Shown: in pieces, positions 1 through 13,500 of the stretch | Layout of the letters: every line of letters begins with the position of its first letter | Position numbering within the stretch: the first letter of the stretch is position 1 | Assembly (NCBI GenBank): GCA_936450465.1 | Contig: OW388304.1 | Span: 6,764,700-6,828,699, forward strand | Source of the DNA: Gibbula magus | Lineage: Eukaryota > Mollusca > Gastropoda > Trochida > Trochidae | Reading direction: 5' to 3' | Length of the DNA stretch: 64,000 nt | Position numbers and translations under genes: made by a program | The notes under the pieces: model-generated | What the model was told of the DNA's origin: nothing | The model's input: only the letters and a program-made list of their open reading frames with translations | Database searches by the model: none

Positions 1-2918
1 ATCGATCACTATGGCGTCATGCCATGGCAACGGCATTCGATAAAACGGTCGTATAGAAGAAGACGTCAAACTTCAAGTACACAAGTAAGAAAATGACAAT
101 GGCACCTGTCAACAACGGGTAAGGTACACATATTAAGAGAAATAGGAAAATTAAATCTTGAGTCGGGCCGAACCTAGTGTCCATGATGTACATGATGTAT
201 CAGTTGGTGGTGATTCACAACAGGTAATTGCAGGTATTCATTGCCATTCATCATAGGGAAATCAACCAATCAGCATCTAGGATACACCGAAATCATGTTA
301 CAATAGCTGTTATTATAGGTATTTATGTTTTAGGATGCGTTCAGTGTGATTTTCAAGAAGATGTTTAAAAAATTATTAACAATCAGACTATATTTTATCA
401 AGTTAACATAATGAGGAATCTTATTAACGATGGATATGTAAGATATAAAGTTTAAGATGTTACCAATGCATCATAAACTAAAAACAAGTTTCTAATCTCT
501 GAATGATTAGGCAATAATGTATGTTCAATGTCCCTGTAGCACATTGTAGAATGTGATGGGAGTATTGATCCGGGGTAAAGATTGTGAACTATTATGCGCT
601 AGAGAGAGAAGCTGTGACAAGAGGATGTCATACACCTTGCGAATGAGATATCAAATTATCAAAAGCTATTGAACAAACAGCTATTTTTGAAGCCTTGTTT
701 ATGATCTTTCGAGAAGCAAGGCTAATAGGGTATCGACGAGATTTCATTATAATATTATGCAATATCATGTTCGCTAACTCCCATAAATGTGTAAAAACAT
801 AGAATGTTGATGACTAATTCACAGATTAATGTATGGCATTAACTTTTAAGACGGTAATCATAACACAACAGATACACAAGGTCACACAATTAAAGCTTCT
901 CATCTTCGCCACATTCACCACAGAGGTTACTGCAGTCAGTATATCTCAATAACCAAACCTACGTCAGAAGTGGAGCGCTGTCTTAGCTAAAATGGAGAAC
1001 CGTGATTGGTTGAAATCCAGGTTAGCTGTGCCATCAGGTATAGCTTGTTAATGACAATTGAAATCAAAATAATTTAATTAATCAAAGTCCTTTTGAAACT
1101 TATAATCAATTAAGCAAGTGTTTAATATCATAGTATTCAGTTAAGCGTATTAAAAAGAATTCAACCTATCTACGTTATATTGAAAATAAACCTTACTAAA
1201 AACAAGTTTTGTGTACAAAATGCAAAAAATCAATTGGCCAGTTTTCACAACAACTGCACCAGATCACAAAATGCATTAGTTTACATAGTTGAATGGAGAT
1301 ATCAGCAACCAATTTTAAAGTGTGCATCTGAAATATTCCTTACGTCAAATTATTATCAAAAATACCAAAATTGTTAACAGTAAAACACACCAGTTATTAA
1401 TTATTATTACACCTCCTCATGCAGATCATGTTTCATTGTTAAATCTTCAACCAGTTTCAAATTAGTGTAGACAAACGAAACCCTAAAATGAATTTTTTTA
1501 AATGTTCAAATATCAATCAATGTTGTTTCAAATAGCGAAATCATGTATTCCCCATATTTAAGTTATGAACATTTTTAAACATATACGTAAGACATTACAA
1601 ACACTGAATAATGAAGAATGTATGATAAATTGTCTAAAAAATAATACATTCAAGGAGAAATATATTAGATAAATTAGAAAAAACGAAATTAAAATATGAT
1701 AAAACTAAAACTTCTATAAATAAAAGAATTAATTTAGAAAATGCAATTATTGCATAAATCCTCACTTTTAAACAGCGATAAATGGAATCTGAGGCCTAAT
1801 AGTTATGTCTGTTATGGGAAGTGTCTCATTAAAATGAATTCTTTGACAAACATGCTTTCAATAGTACAATCGATGATTGCGAAAGGTAGATCTTTCTCAT
1901 TATGTTGTGTCTTATGCTAAGAACCAGCTTTAACTGTATGTTGTTTTCAGAATATACATATCTATATGAACTCCTTTATAGAGAAGAAAATAGTTACACA
2001 AGATAAAATGTAGGTAATGAACAGAAAATTATTTTTCATCGTTTGATGTATTTAGAAAATTGTTTTACGGATACCCTAATCCTTTAATCCTCCAATGAGT
2101 CATATGCTCTCTAAAATGTAAAAAAGGACAAAGGAAGTTTAAAAATAGTTCGGGTTATTTAATCTCAAATTGCAATATTTCGAATGGAGTTGAACTTAAA
2201 ATGGTTAACATGAGAACAGTAAATGATATAAAGATGGCATGTAGCAATCGCTAGACTAGGTTTCACACTAAACCATTCAACAGGAGACCCATTACTCATC
2301 TAAAACATGGCCTGCAACTATGCTTTATGCTTTTTTGCACTAAAATAAAATTACGAAAGTCATATGGGAAGCCGTATTCAGGATACTAACTTATTTATTG
2401 TAAACACACATTTGTGTTTTCCACAATAAAGGATACAGTTCTTATCGACAAAGCTGTAATCGCAATATAATTACCTCCTCTCTCAAGATTTAATTGAAAA
2501 AAACGAAATGTAACTGTTACACATTATTGATCAATATCGGTGCACAGTTTTCAGGAATAATCTTGCAAAGGCCAACTAATATCATACAAAAGAAAAACAA
2601 CATTCGACTAGATATTTTAAAATAATCTGTTATATCTCGAATCAAATCATCACCCATTACGTTATTACATTAAAGTCAGGCGTAAATAGTTCGCGTAGTA
2701 TGAACATGTCCAAATGACATAAACAACCTCTAAGAATGCGAGTATTTAGAAATACAAACACTACGTATGTTGGATTTTAAAGATTATCAGGAACGGGGTT
2801 CGAATCGCTCGAGGCGTGTCAACCGTGTCTGCTGTGGAGAATTGTTCTACATGATGTAAGGTTTGGGTGCAATGCTACTCTGAAGTTAAAGGTACATGTA
2901 GTACGAACCATGGTTCGC
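1..2918. other. AT-rich stretch, no supported gene
   Basis: I see no recognisable gene or repeat family here. The first 120 bases are richer in G+C than what follows. They contain two splice-donor-like sites: GTAAGA after position 87, following a frame open from base 1, and GTAAGG after 116. The very start could therefore be the tail of an exon entering from the left, but nothing in the translation is recognisable. The rest is AT-rich with only short chance frames. Confidence 0.3.
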
Positions 2919-2920
2919 TA

Positions 2921-3441
2921 CACTGTCGACAAAAAGAAACGCCTACCAGATATATTATCAGATTGCGTAAAAAAAACTACAATGAACAGTTTAGCAGTAT
3001 TATAGCATTATGAAGTTGCACCATCTCTGCATAATATTTTTAAGTTTCAGAAGTTGTCATGTCGCAAAAGAATGGCGAAGTTGAATGAGACAACAGAAAT
3101 ATTTCAGTTTCAATCAGTGCTTCATCAGAAAACCGTTTGAAACATATTTTCAAACAACCACGAGCAACAATACAGGCACGGATTCGCATTAAAGTGGTGA
3201 TGACGCCACAGATGTACATGGTTACGGTGCACCAGTGAATCGACCGGAAATAGCGGTCATCATTTGCGTGGTTTTCATAAATGCTATTGACTCGAATCAC
3301 AGTTTTCCCACGATTTCAATGGACTTTCATATTAATTATTGTATCAGCATTACATGTAGACCACCAGTAGTTATATTTCAGAAATAATTGCATCTGTCAT
3401 TTTAAGGAAAATCAAGTAGGCGTTTCTTTTGCCCGGTAGTG
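2921..3441. mobile_element. TA-flanked inverted-repeat element, family 1, copy 1
   Basis: The left end reads CACTGTCGACAAAAAGAAAC and continues GCCTAC. The right end is its inverted counterpart, GTAGGCGTTTCTTTTGCCCG followed by GTAGTG, giving terminal inverted repeats of about 26 bp with a few mismatches. A TA dinucleotide lies on each side (2919-2920 and 3442-3443). A related copy at 17020-17944 shares the ends and an internal block around 3195-3415. TA target sites and this arrangement are typical of Tc1/mariner-type non-autonomous elements. No transposase frame is convincing; the open minus-strand frame at 3040-3300 lacks recognisable motifs. Confidence 0.8.
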
Positions 3442-3535
3442 TAGTATCACCTAATGTTCGCAGGTTTCACCGCAATGCATAGCACTAACACTAATATTGC
3501 GGACGTTCTCTCTGCAAAAATTACGACTTTATATC

Positions 3536-3611
3536 TCGTAATTACGAGTTTAAATCTCGTAATTACGACTTTTTAATCTCGTAATTACGAGACTGATAGT
3601 CGTAATTACGA
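3536..3611. repeat. Four spaced palindromes TCGTAATTACGA
   Basis: The perfect 12-base palindrome TCGTAATTACGA occurs at 3536, 3557, 3579 and 3600, spaced 21, 22 and 21 bases. Partial units (TTACGA) flank the block. It begins about 95 bp after the TA-flanked element at 2921-3441. Each unit is self-complementary and neighbours can also pair, so cruciform or phased dyad structures are possible. Confidence 0.85.
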
Positions 3612-6600
3612 GTTTAAAATATTTTTTTCTCTTTCGAATTTGGCGGTAACAGGCTTTCGTATTACGCAGTACTAGTCTTACATAAGTGAAAAACTCTTTA
3701 AAACGGCGTCAAAGCCCAAATCACCACCTCACCGAAATATATTTCATGTCCATGTATTAAGGTTAGTTTTATATATCATATACTTGTAAATAAAGTTTGT
3801 TCATTACATGTCATGTACTATTGTTACATTTGTATATGTCGAAGTCATATAACGTGTTGACCTGTAATTTCCTTGACCTTTAAATAGTGTTTGTTGTTGA
3901 ACTGGCAAATTGAAGGATCAGGCATGTCCGTCTCACCTAATGAAGCTAATTTCAAAACTGAATAGTCATCAACCCGACACCTACAGGACGTATGTCCTTG
4001 ATTTCGCATAATGAACATTGATTGAGATCGCCCTGGAGCTCCCAATTGGAATATTTGCTTGTATTTGATTATTTAAAACTGATATTTATTTGTAAGATAC
4101 ATATCAATAAACAGTAATTGTTACTTATCTATTAAAATGAGAACTGTTTTATTTGATACATCTAAAATAAATTCTAGGAAACCAAATTATTATTATTTAT
4201 TAAAGGTCTATTTTCACAAAATATTTTTCATTTCTGAATTCGTTGGTGAGCGAAAATAAAGTGACGCGCCTCCTTAAAATTGAATAGTTTTGAAAAAGCC
4301 GCCGTAAAAGGCTATTTTACAGCAATATTGGTTCACACATCTCACAGACTATACAATCTAGGTTCAGTAAGTCATATACACATGGTAAAAACGACCCCTA
4401 GATGTGTAGTGTATGGGTTATACATTATGAATTGTGTTATTTTCGGCTACCATGGTATCACGATTTGTCCTCTATCAGGAGGCTTGTCTTCTTTTTCTAT
4501 TTCACGTTTCACATTCATGCTGTTATGGTATTTCAACAATATCCTCAAGTCTGCAATTTAAACTTTTTTCTCTCGTTAGTTCGTATTTCCAAGTGTAACT
4601 ATTGCAAAGATACGCTAAATATACGTCTAAAGATTGTGTTAAAAATGTTCTGTCAGGTACTGAAAATTGGCGTATTCCATCTAGATTGCCGACTTGCATT
4701 AAACGTTTTAATTTGAAGACATTACAAGTAGGCAGAGCTTTCGACATGCCAACAACATCTACTTCGTATAATGTTTCAGCTTAAAATGTATAAATGAAAG
4801 AGTTCCTTAATGCAAATTAATAATTTTGTTTACATATGATGTGATGAAAAGCAATAGCACACACTTACTTGTAGAGGCCTGGAGAATGTACATACTTTTT
4901 TATGAATATGAATATGTCTTTTATGACCATTTGAAATAACAATTTATATATTTCATATTAACATCCTGGAATTTACGTCAACATATCATTGAACTTGATT
5001 GGTTGTAACGAAGTCAACACCGTATGTCCGTTTGGAATTATATTTCAAAAGTTTGTCATCACATAAAGTTATATATCACTTCCAAGCCACGAAATGTTGC
5101 TTTAGAATAGGTCATACAAAACAAAAAAACTGTTAGGTATTTACAAGGATATTATTTTGAAAGAAGCCTTTGTATGGTACGCCCAACTTCCCAGCATAGA
5201 CATCTCACTGGAAAAAAGAGCAGGAAAGATAGTTAATTAAACCATAAGGTAGAGCCTAAGATGAATTCACAGTATTAGTAGTTATTTATCAGAACTTATA
5301 TCATGTGAGCTTGTCAAATAATTATGATTACAGTCCGAGGCCTATTTGTTGGCCCCATGATATAGAACACAATCGCATTACAGTTCAAATGGAAATAAAA
5401 ACATTGAACTAGTTTTCAATCGTAAGAAACAGAAACAAGCATGTTGGCTGAAATAACAGGCAGCGTAGGATTTGCATTACTACCAATGTGATAATGCCTT
5501 TTAAATTATTAGTTACCAGTTAAAGTTAACCACGCGTGTAAAGCGTCAATTCATAAAACTATGAACACATCACTTTTGACAGAAACATCTTCATTATGCC
5601 ATCTTTAGATACTTTTTGATTAAATCAATGAATAATTATTACTTGGTGTGTAATTCCCAAGCCAAAATACGAAATAAAACATGATTACTTGTCATAAAAG
5701 CAGCCACCGTCCTACAAGAGGCCGTTATTGCTTCCAAAAACATCAATACATTAATTTTGTGGAGACGCGTTAAATAAAATGTGAAGCGAAAATCGTCAGA
5801 CAAGGATCACTTTCATGACCCATTACATTATTGACAGCGGCAATGTGGTGGAACCAAAAGATTTTAGTGTCTTGAGAATTGAGTAATCAACAAGGCCATC
5901 ATAATTTACAGTTAATACTAAAATACGGTAAAAATATAACTTTTTTAAACAAATCCATTATGAGAATGTACTATTACGTTCCATGTTATTTGGATGTTAA
6001 TTTTTCTTTGGTCTTAATATTTAAAATGATTTTCTAATTTGTATTGATTCTAAGGTTTCACTATCTCTGTCACCTTCGGCATACGTTCCGATCATCTACA
6101 TACTATAATAATGATAATACTAGTCCACATGTTGCGCATGTATTATCCCTGGTCAGCGAGTACAGAACACACACTGCTGAAAATACACAGAACACTCCCT
6201 CAGGTTCAATCAAGATTCGATTCATACCAGGTACACAATTAACAACAAGCACATTTCATCAGGAACGCTCTTAATCAAATTAAATGCTCATGAACATTAT
6301 TATGAGGCTGAGGTTTTCTGTTCCGAAATGATTATGAAAACTTAATATACTTGGTATTCAAATCGTCTCAAATATATCTGATGTCCCTGTTGCTTTTCCC
6401 AAGTTTGATCAGAAATTATTCTCCCAACTCTTCTCGGCGTACCTTTCATTGGTGAAAATTAAAACACCAAGAGCATTATGTCTTTTGATTTCTCGGAGAA
6501 TCTCGAAGAAACTACCTGCCCGTTGACACTCTCACAGATGAATTTTATAATACATGTATAAATGTAAATATTATCACAGGACCGCATATACACTCTAATG

Positions 6601-9600
6601 CACCAAACCGTTCCGTTGTGCACATGCTTTAATGTAGTTGTGACTCGAAATGTCTATTCAAGGCGTTAATCAAATTATTATCCTGTTATAAGGACGTGTT
6701 ATAACACTGTCATATCTCAGTCTCCTCACCATGAGGAGTATTCAACCCAGACCGCCGATTTATGCACTAGAGGCTTGCCCCCATCTTAAAAAACAGGAAG
6801 CAAAGTGTGATTCTGGGTGAACAAAGACACATTTTCATAACTTGACAGCTCAAATCAAACAACTCATGTCTATGTGTTGAGAAGATATTCATTCTTTCAA
6901 ACTCTGAGATTAATCAGTCATGAAGAGGGTTAATGCAGTGAGATGTGTCCATTGTTGATTAAGCAATGTACCTGACCACGTATCAATGCTCGCAAGTTTA
7001 CTGAACGATGAGATCTAAAAACATGGATTTATGATATTAAATATTATGTCAATTAGTACCAGGTTTAAATGAGTGAATAATGATTGCGGTAACCTTTTTG
7101 TATTCTCTCCATTATTCTGATCATATCGAAAAAGCATAAACTCCCAAGGAAGAGGACTTATCAATCTTTATGGTCCATTACAACACGGGAAGTCAGCAAT
7201 GTGTCTGGAGTTCTGTGATTAGGTATTGAACATCATCAACCCAAATCTTTTCTATAAGATACAGAGGCGAGATAAATTATGTTTTATAGTAAATACTGAT
7301 GTATTATACATCCCACAATCCAATGGAACAATTCTGTAAAATTTTCAAACTAATACTTCATTTTATTTGTTAATTTAATTCAATATTTACCTTTTATACA
7401 TGTTTATGTGTCATGGCTGAACGGGACAAACACATATTTAGATAACTGTCCTGATTGTAAAACTAAGTCATACGTGACTACTTTTAGATAACACTCAACA
7501 CAGACGGGACACAAAAGAATATTCATTAAATGACATGAATTCCTTGTGAAAAGGCTGCTTGACAAGATAGAATTTCAGAGTTCGAATCCATCTTTCTCTA
7601 TTTATAAAACATAAATTTCTAATTGACATTTCCTAATTTTACAAGTCTCTTTGTTAGCTTAGGTTGAACATCTCAAGATAACTAACCATTTTGTATCTTA
7701 GATAGAATCTTCAAACAAACGACAAACCTTCCATTGTCCCAAGGGGTGTAAAGCTAATGCACATAGATTCCCCTTAATTGTGGAACATGAACTGGATGCG
7801 TGATCGACGATTCTCTGGCATGTGAAACATTATGTCAACACGTTCCCCCTCTAATGAAGAAAGAGTTGAAATTATAGCCTTAAAGAAAGTTTACTTCCGT
7901 GTCAGTCCTCATAAAAAAATAAAATAAAACATGTGAGCGTCATCCGGAATACCAGCAGGGTATTATATCTTTCAGAGGACATATTTACAGTTTTACCGAA
8001 AAATGAAATGTCCTTGTTAAAAACAAAAAGTCATCCCAGAGAGGCTATTACAACACGAGTACTGCCAATGAAAAGTAACATACTAGAAATGTTAACATGG
8101 CATTATGTTTCCAATGGCGGTGATTTCGTCCAGGTAACAAGATGACCGGTATAAAGTTGCTTCCCAAGTGTCACATTGAAACGGATTATTCAAATTACAC
8201 TGTTCTATTTTCCTTTTTATATGTGTTTTAGTGTAGGTTATCGTACTATGGTCCCTTTAATCTGATCGTTTGTCTTTATAGAAAATCCTATCGTAATGTC
8301 TACTGATGACAGATTTACAACACGAGTTACATATCAATAAAAAAAACCCAAATAGGTAGAGTATGAGTGTTCATCAGCGTAACGCCTTTATATACCCAGT
8401 TTAACAAGATTGAAACAAGGCGTCTAACAGTTCCCCCTCCATTGAATGCAAACGTTTCAATTTGACACTCCTTCTTGTCTTTGAACCTTGTAATGCTCGT
8501 CTGAATGACAATGATTACAAATGTACCACTCATATTTAATGAATTTCATTTACCCATCCTTTTCCCTTTTATTCTGTAAAAAAATAGTAGGGATAGAACA
8601 TCTCAAGAACAGAGTCTTTTGTACACCATTTCTGCAACATTAAACTTAATCAACGTTCATAGACTGCCTCTATTCATTGCACTATGGAGACTTGATTGTG
8701 GAAGGAGTCACACAGATAAGGCGGAAGAAAACACTTGGATTGCACACCTAATTCTGTGTAATTATATGATATGTTCGAAAGCCATGCGTGCTAATTAAGT
8801 ATTTGTTCTAATGTCAGTTGCTATAATGCTGTAGCATGTTTTCTAATGGAAATAATGATATCTCAGAAAATGAAAATGTTAATAATTTAATATAAATGGC
8901 AAATTCGACCACATGCAAGATGCAAAAAACAACGTGATACAGTGTCTTTAACAGTAAAATATAATTAATAGATCCATTAGTTGAATCGATTAAATAGATT
9001 TGGCAAACTTAAGTAACAAATGTTGCTTATGTATATAGCTAGTTGTCCGGAATAATCGTAACTACAGTACATGTAGATTCAGAAGAATGTCCTGGAATGA
9101 GGATTACAGGGACAACAGCAAGCACAGGGGCCCCACAAACATTTTTGTTTAATAATTGAATTTCGTAAATATTGATGACTTTATTCCGAAGCTTGATGAG
9201 TTAAAAAGTCATTTGACTTTTGTTCCATTACCATGCGAATCGGTGAAACATCGTAGGCATGCATAGTTGCTTTACAATAGTTGGAGGGTTGCACCATTAG
9301 AGCTCTGTGTGATCCTTTGAACTTAATCTATGTCTTTACAAAGGCTGTAAATGTTAATCCTTGAGCATGTATTGGGAACGTCAATTTCTTGCCATCTCTT
9401 ATAAACCACTAACAAAGTAGGAAGAAGAGCGAGTTGTCTTTCAAGTTCGAAATTACAATTTCAGAATAATATTCTGCATTGTATTTAGGATTTAACTTGG
9501 AACGTTTGATGTTGAAAACAATTTGTTAATTGACCCATGCATATTTGAGGTACTTGTAGCTGTAACAAGAGTCAAAGCGCTTCATCATATGGGATTCGCC

Positions 9601-9739
9601 TCATCTCTAAGTAGTTACTATAACAAAACAAACTAAATATTTAAGAAAATTTCACTTTTTTGATCATTTTTCCTTTCTATATGCTGCTATACTTTGTTTA
9701 TTCTTTTGTGTTTTGTAAAACTAAATACTCTAGATGAGC
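3612..9739. other. AT-rich stretch with only weak coding hints
   Basis: No gene is supported. Two weak signals are recorded. On the minus strand, 4045-3845 holds a 66-codon frame without ATG at its start and with a donor-like GTGAGA inside. On the plus strand, 7933-8125 is an open frame ending at a good donor, CAG followed by GTAACA at 8126-8131, but the sequence upstream is not a convincing acceptor. A 68-codon minus-strand ATG frame at 8533-8327 has no recognisable motif. I see no repeats shared with the rest of the window. Confidence 0.3.
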
Positions 9740-10140
9740 ACCGGGGACAGGACTGATTTTGGCACGATAATAGGGTTACCTCGATAATAAAACAGACAGA
9801 CCATCTTCCCACGGCAAGGCGAAAATGTATCGAGATCTCTCCATTTTTGACCTTGCCTTCAACCTAGCCAGGAGTGGTGAAACGTATCAGCGACACCTAT
9901 TGTGATCACGAGTTACGTCCCTTACCATCTGCTAACATACAGCCAATGAAATCTTCGGAACCAATTCAAAATAAGCGACGATCGACACGTTCACAGAGGC
10001 AATACAACTGTCTTCTGATTCGCTTATCCGATTAGCCTGCAGTACGTTACAATCTTAGCACTGAAAATGCGAGGGTTGAGGTCAAGGGCGGAAGGAGAAG
10101 GTATGGAAATCTTTTCGTTACGCCTGTGACGTTGTGAAGA
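9740..10140. other. CpG-richer island-like patch
   Basis: This ~400-bp patch is richer in G+C and CpG than its surroundings and contains a CCAAT-like GCCAATGAAA near 9940. Two short ATG frames occur: one from about 9824 that stays open for some 26 codons, and one near 10068 with a donor-like GTATGG after about 11 codons. It could be a promoter or first-exon region or an old repeat; nothing decides between them. Confidence 0.25.
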
Positions 10141-10142
10141 TG

Positions 10143-10168
10143 CAGACAGACAGACAGACAGACAGACA
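10143..10168 (+). repeat. (CAGA)n microsatellite
   Basis: CAGA is repeated about six times and is followed directly by a T run and AT-rich DNA. Confidence 0.9.
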
Positions 10169-12954
10169 TTTTTTTAATTTATTAGACCATTAGTCAAATT
10201 ATACATTAGTCATTCAACATAATTTCTCAGCATGGTAAAGAACAGTATAAATGTACACACAGCTTTAAGTGATAAGGGTCACTCACCATTTACAGATGTG
10301 TGAATGTAACTGTGTTTCTTCATGTTATGTGTGTGATTATTGTTTTCAACTGTGTACAGTAAAGTTCATTCCGGGATGATGAAGAATTAACTTGATCGTA
10401 ATCTTAATCTTGGGTGATTCTTGTATCCTGTTCCATTACACACCCGTCATTATGAGGTGTATTCACAATTATATCGAGTATGAACATTCGTCGGCTTTTA
10501 GAGGTGACCGTTTCAGACTCAACAGGAATCTGTGTAACCAGAGAGACTACTTCAGTCGCAATTAATCATGCCTAGGAACAAAGACAGGTAGTTATCAAAT
10601 TAGGTGTCAAGGTGAATATTGATAAAGTTTCTATTCCACGCATTCAAATTAAGGCATTTATTTGCTTTCAATTTGAATCGTGTTGATCACCGACGTAAGG
10701 GCCATATTTACCATTGAGCGCAAACAATCTAGTTGATGACACTGTCAATAATATTGTGACATATGTGAATACATAGACTTACGAATAACCTAACATTATT
10801 TATTTGTTATTTATGTCTTCGTTCTCAATTATTGTATTGTATACAGGCAATCGTCTCATGAATACGGTTTATTATAATTCAGTATACACAAAAACTACCA
10901 TTTGCCGATGTATGGTTATTATTCCTTATAATTAAATCCATAATTCCGATTTTTCGTTCCAACCGGTTTCATGATTTTAATCTTTTTGGAGAATGAGCCG
11001 CATACTCAGAAAACAACGCCTTAGCTATTCGTTTGTGACGTCATAATTTATAGTGATTAGTTAGAATGTATTTATGAAACATTCTCTCCAGCATAATATT
11101 TTAAATTCAGCTCTAGAAACAAAGTCCAGTTTGTGGATATTATTATTTTAATTAAAAAACGATAATCACATTAGAGGGGAGGGGAGGGGAGGGCGAGGAT
11201 TTGCTGTTAACATTTTATTACAATAATTACTATGTAGTTGTCCATATGACTTATTGAATTATTGAACCGGAGGCAGATATTTAACATTTAACTGGCCACA
11301 CATCCGGATGTTTTGTTCATTAAAGGCGGATTATGAACCTTATAGCACTAAATGTCTATGCGAAATGCTATGTGAAACAATATAATTAATTATCATCTCG
11401 TGATTTATTCATACAGGGACATGAGCGATGGTATTTTCTCACCAGCATTGCTATTAAAATATCCCTCAAAAGAACACATATTGGTACCATTTCTCCAAGG
11501 AAATACTATGAATTTATGAAGTACTTCCTTCTTTATTAACTCGACCTGGCCGTATTGTCAGCAACTCTATTCAAGCGGTACCACGTGAAAACGGCCTTGA
11601 TATCTGCACAGTGACGTTCTATCTCATTGCAGTAAAGACTTTGTAAATGTAAATGTTCTGAACTTGTGGTTTTGTATAGTTTTGCTTCTACATTACCAGT
11701 GAAATAAAGCATGTCCTCTAGCCCGTAAAACGGTTTCTGTGGGCTGGTAACGTTTTATGGATTTTTCGTAAATTTTCCATCTTAGATTGACAAAGTAATA
11801 GTTTCGGACAGCCTATTTTTCAAGCTTAGTTCATACACTAACACTTACTTTACAAACGAGAGTATTGACCAACAGCTCACTATCCAACTGCTAAATACTT
11901 AAAAAGTTGAATTTCGCACCATTATTTAGCATTCTACCATTACATTACTGGATACTCGATTTTGATTGGTTCTCCAGAAAAATAAAACGTGATCAATTTT
12001 GGATTGAACCTCCTCTGATTTTAGCGCCGCTTCAACGCGTATTGACGCTACTTTGTGACGTCACAATATAACGAACAAACGGCGATTCTAAAGTGTGCTC
12101 TACTTGTTGAAATCAAAATAACTGATACTAATCAAATCAATATTTCATGTAGCTTGTAGCATGAAGGTGTATATTTAGGGTCTGGCGTATGTGGTAAGAG
12201 AGCAAATGAAATGTCAATGACGCACTGGTCAGCCGGTTCTGAAAACCGAGCGTAACGTTTTGATGCAAAATAAGAAATACTTATGTCATATCATCTGCAC
12301 ACTTACGTCGAAAACTTGAATGTGCAATCCTTACCTGAATGAGACAATTACCCTCACCTGGAACACTTCTTTTAAATAAATACAAGTCGTCAAGCTCGTC
12401 ATTCACAGCGACTTGCAGACGGTAGCCATTTTGAATGTCGCGTGATATGCTTATGCGGGTTATTCCAAAAATTCGGAATTCAGGAAAAACGAATCCTGAT
12501 TGTATGAACGTGAATGTTAGGAAAACAAAATTAAAATTAAAACTCCCGTAATAAATGACACATATGTTAGATTTTTTAAAAATAGTTAAGGAGAAACAAT
12601 GGGAAAAGAGCTTGTGTATAACAACAATAAATTGTGTACGAAATCACTGCCACATGTTGTCAATAGTGGATTTTTCGAACGTAATTCGGAGCTCGCGCAC
12701 TGCCGTTGTACGCACTTGTCAGCATCCGACAAAAAGAGTCCCGTGGTAAAACGGCCATGTTAACGTATAGAAAGGTTATTTTTCGGGGACGGGAAGTAAT
12801 GGGACATTTTTAGTATGATTAGACTTATTTTCGGTCAAGAATAAATGTAAAAAACTTGTACTACCCTTACACTGGTGTTCACCATCCCCATTCCAAGAAT
12901 GTATTAATTTTCAAAGTTAAATGTAAAAATGAAAATTAGTGTAAGAATTCAAAT
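10169..12954. other. AT-rich stretch, no supported gene
   Basis: No gene is supported. Two GTGACGTCA motifs, near 11035 and 12055, each follow a TTT; they match a CRE-type core, but isolated matches carry little weight. A 64-codon ATG frame at 12555-12749 has no recognisable features. Confidence 0.3.
11174..11195 (+). other. G-quadruplex-type motif
   Basis: Four G runs (three of four Gs and one of three) are separated by single A residues, GGGGAGGGGAGGGGAGGG, which fits the canonical pattern for intramolecular G-quadruplex folding on the plus strand. It is an isolated G-rich tract in AT-rich DNA and may equally be a simple repeat. Confidence 0.6.
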
Positions 12955-12957
12955 TAT

Positions 12958-13500
12958 ATGTCGGTATTATCCCCCGCTACCAAGTGGAAGGGGGATATAG
13001 GTTTGAGCTCCGTCCGTCAGTGCGTCGTACGTGCGTCTGCCCGAGATAAAGGGGAAAATATTTATGATAGGATTATCAAATTTAGTGTGTGGCTTGAGGG
13101 TATCGATACGGTGATGGAGTTGGAGAATAAGAAGCGTATGATTATTTTTACCGGAGTTATTGCCCTTGATCCGTTTCTTCGACTCTGTTCCAGGCATGTT
13201 CGAAAGGGACAACTTTTCTCAGAATCTGTTTCAGATGGGATAACTAAATTTAGTGTGTGGCTTGAAGGTATTGATACCTTGATGGAGTTCGAAAATAAGA
13301 AGCGTGTGAACATTTTTCCTGAGTTATTGCCCTTGATCCGTTTTTTCGACTCTTTTAAATGTATTTTCAAAAGGGATATCTTTTCTCAGAAAATGTTTAA
13401 GATCAAATCAGTTGTGTGGCTTGAGGGTATCGATACCTTGACGGAATGAAGATGAGATATTAAGTGCACAACTATTTCTTCTCGAATTACTACCCTTGTT
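12958..13500 (+). repeat. Diverged ~165-bp tandem repeat with open frame
   Basis: A block containing GTGTGGCTTGAGGGTATCGA recurs at about 13085, 13253 and 13412, giving periods of about 168 and 163 bp. The partner block GAGTTATTGCCCTTGATCCG also recurs. A 163-codon plus frame (12958-13449) spans the units, so the predicted peptide repeats a VWLEGIDT motif three times. It starts with ATG, but the units are noncoding-repeat-like and a minus-strand frame is also open, so I do not call a gene. Confidence 0.7.

Noticed and set aside
2791..2805. B-box-like GGGGTTCGAATCGC
   Set aside because: No A box at the right distance and no tRNA-like stems around it.
8327..8533. 68-codon minus-strand ATG frame
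   Set aside because: No motif, no splice or polyadenylation context, and its length is expected by chance.
12958..13449. 163-codon frame with repeated VWLEGIDT motif
   Set aside because: It coincides with a diverged tandem repeat, an opposite-strand frame is also open, and no known domain is visible.
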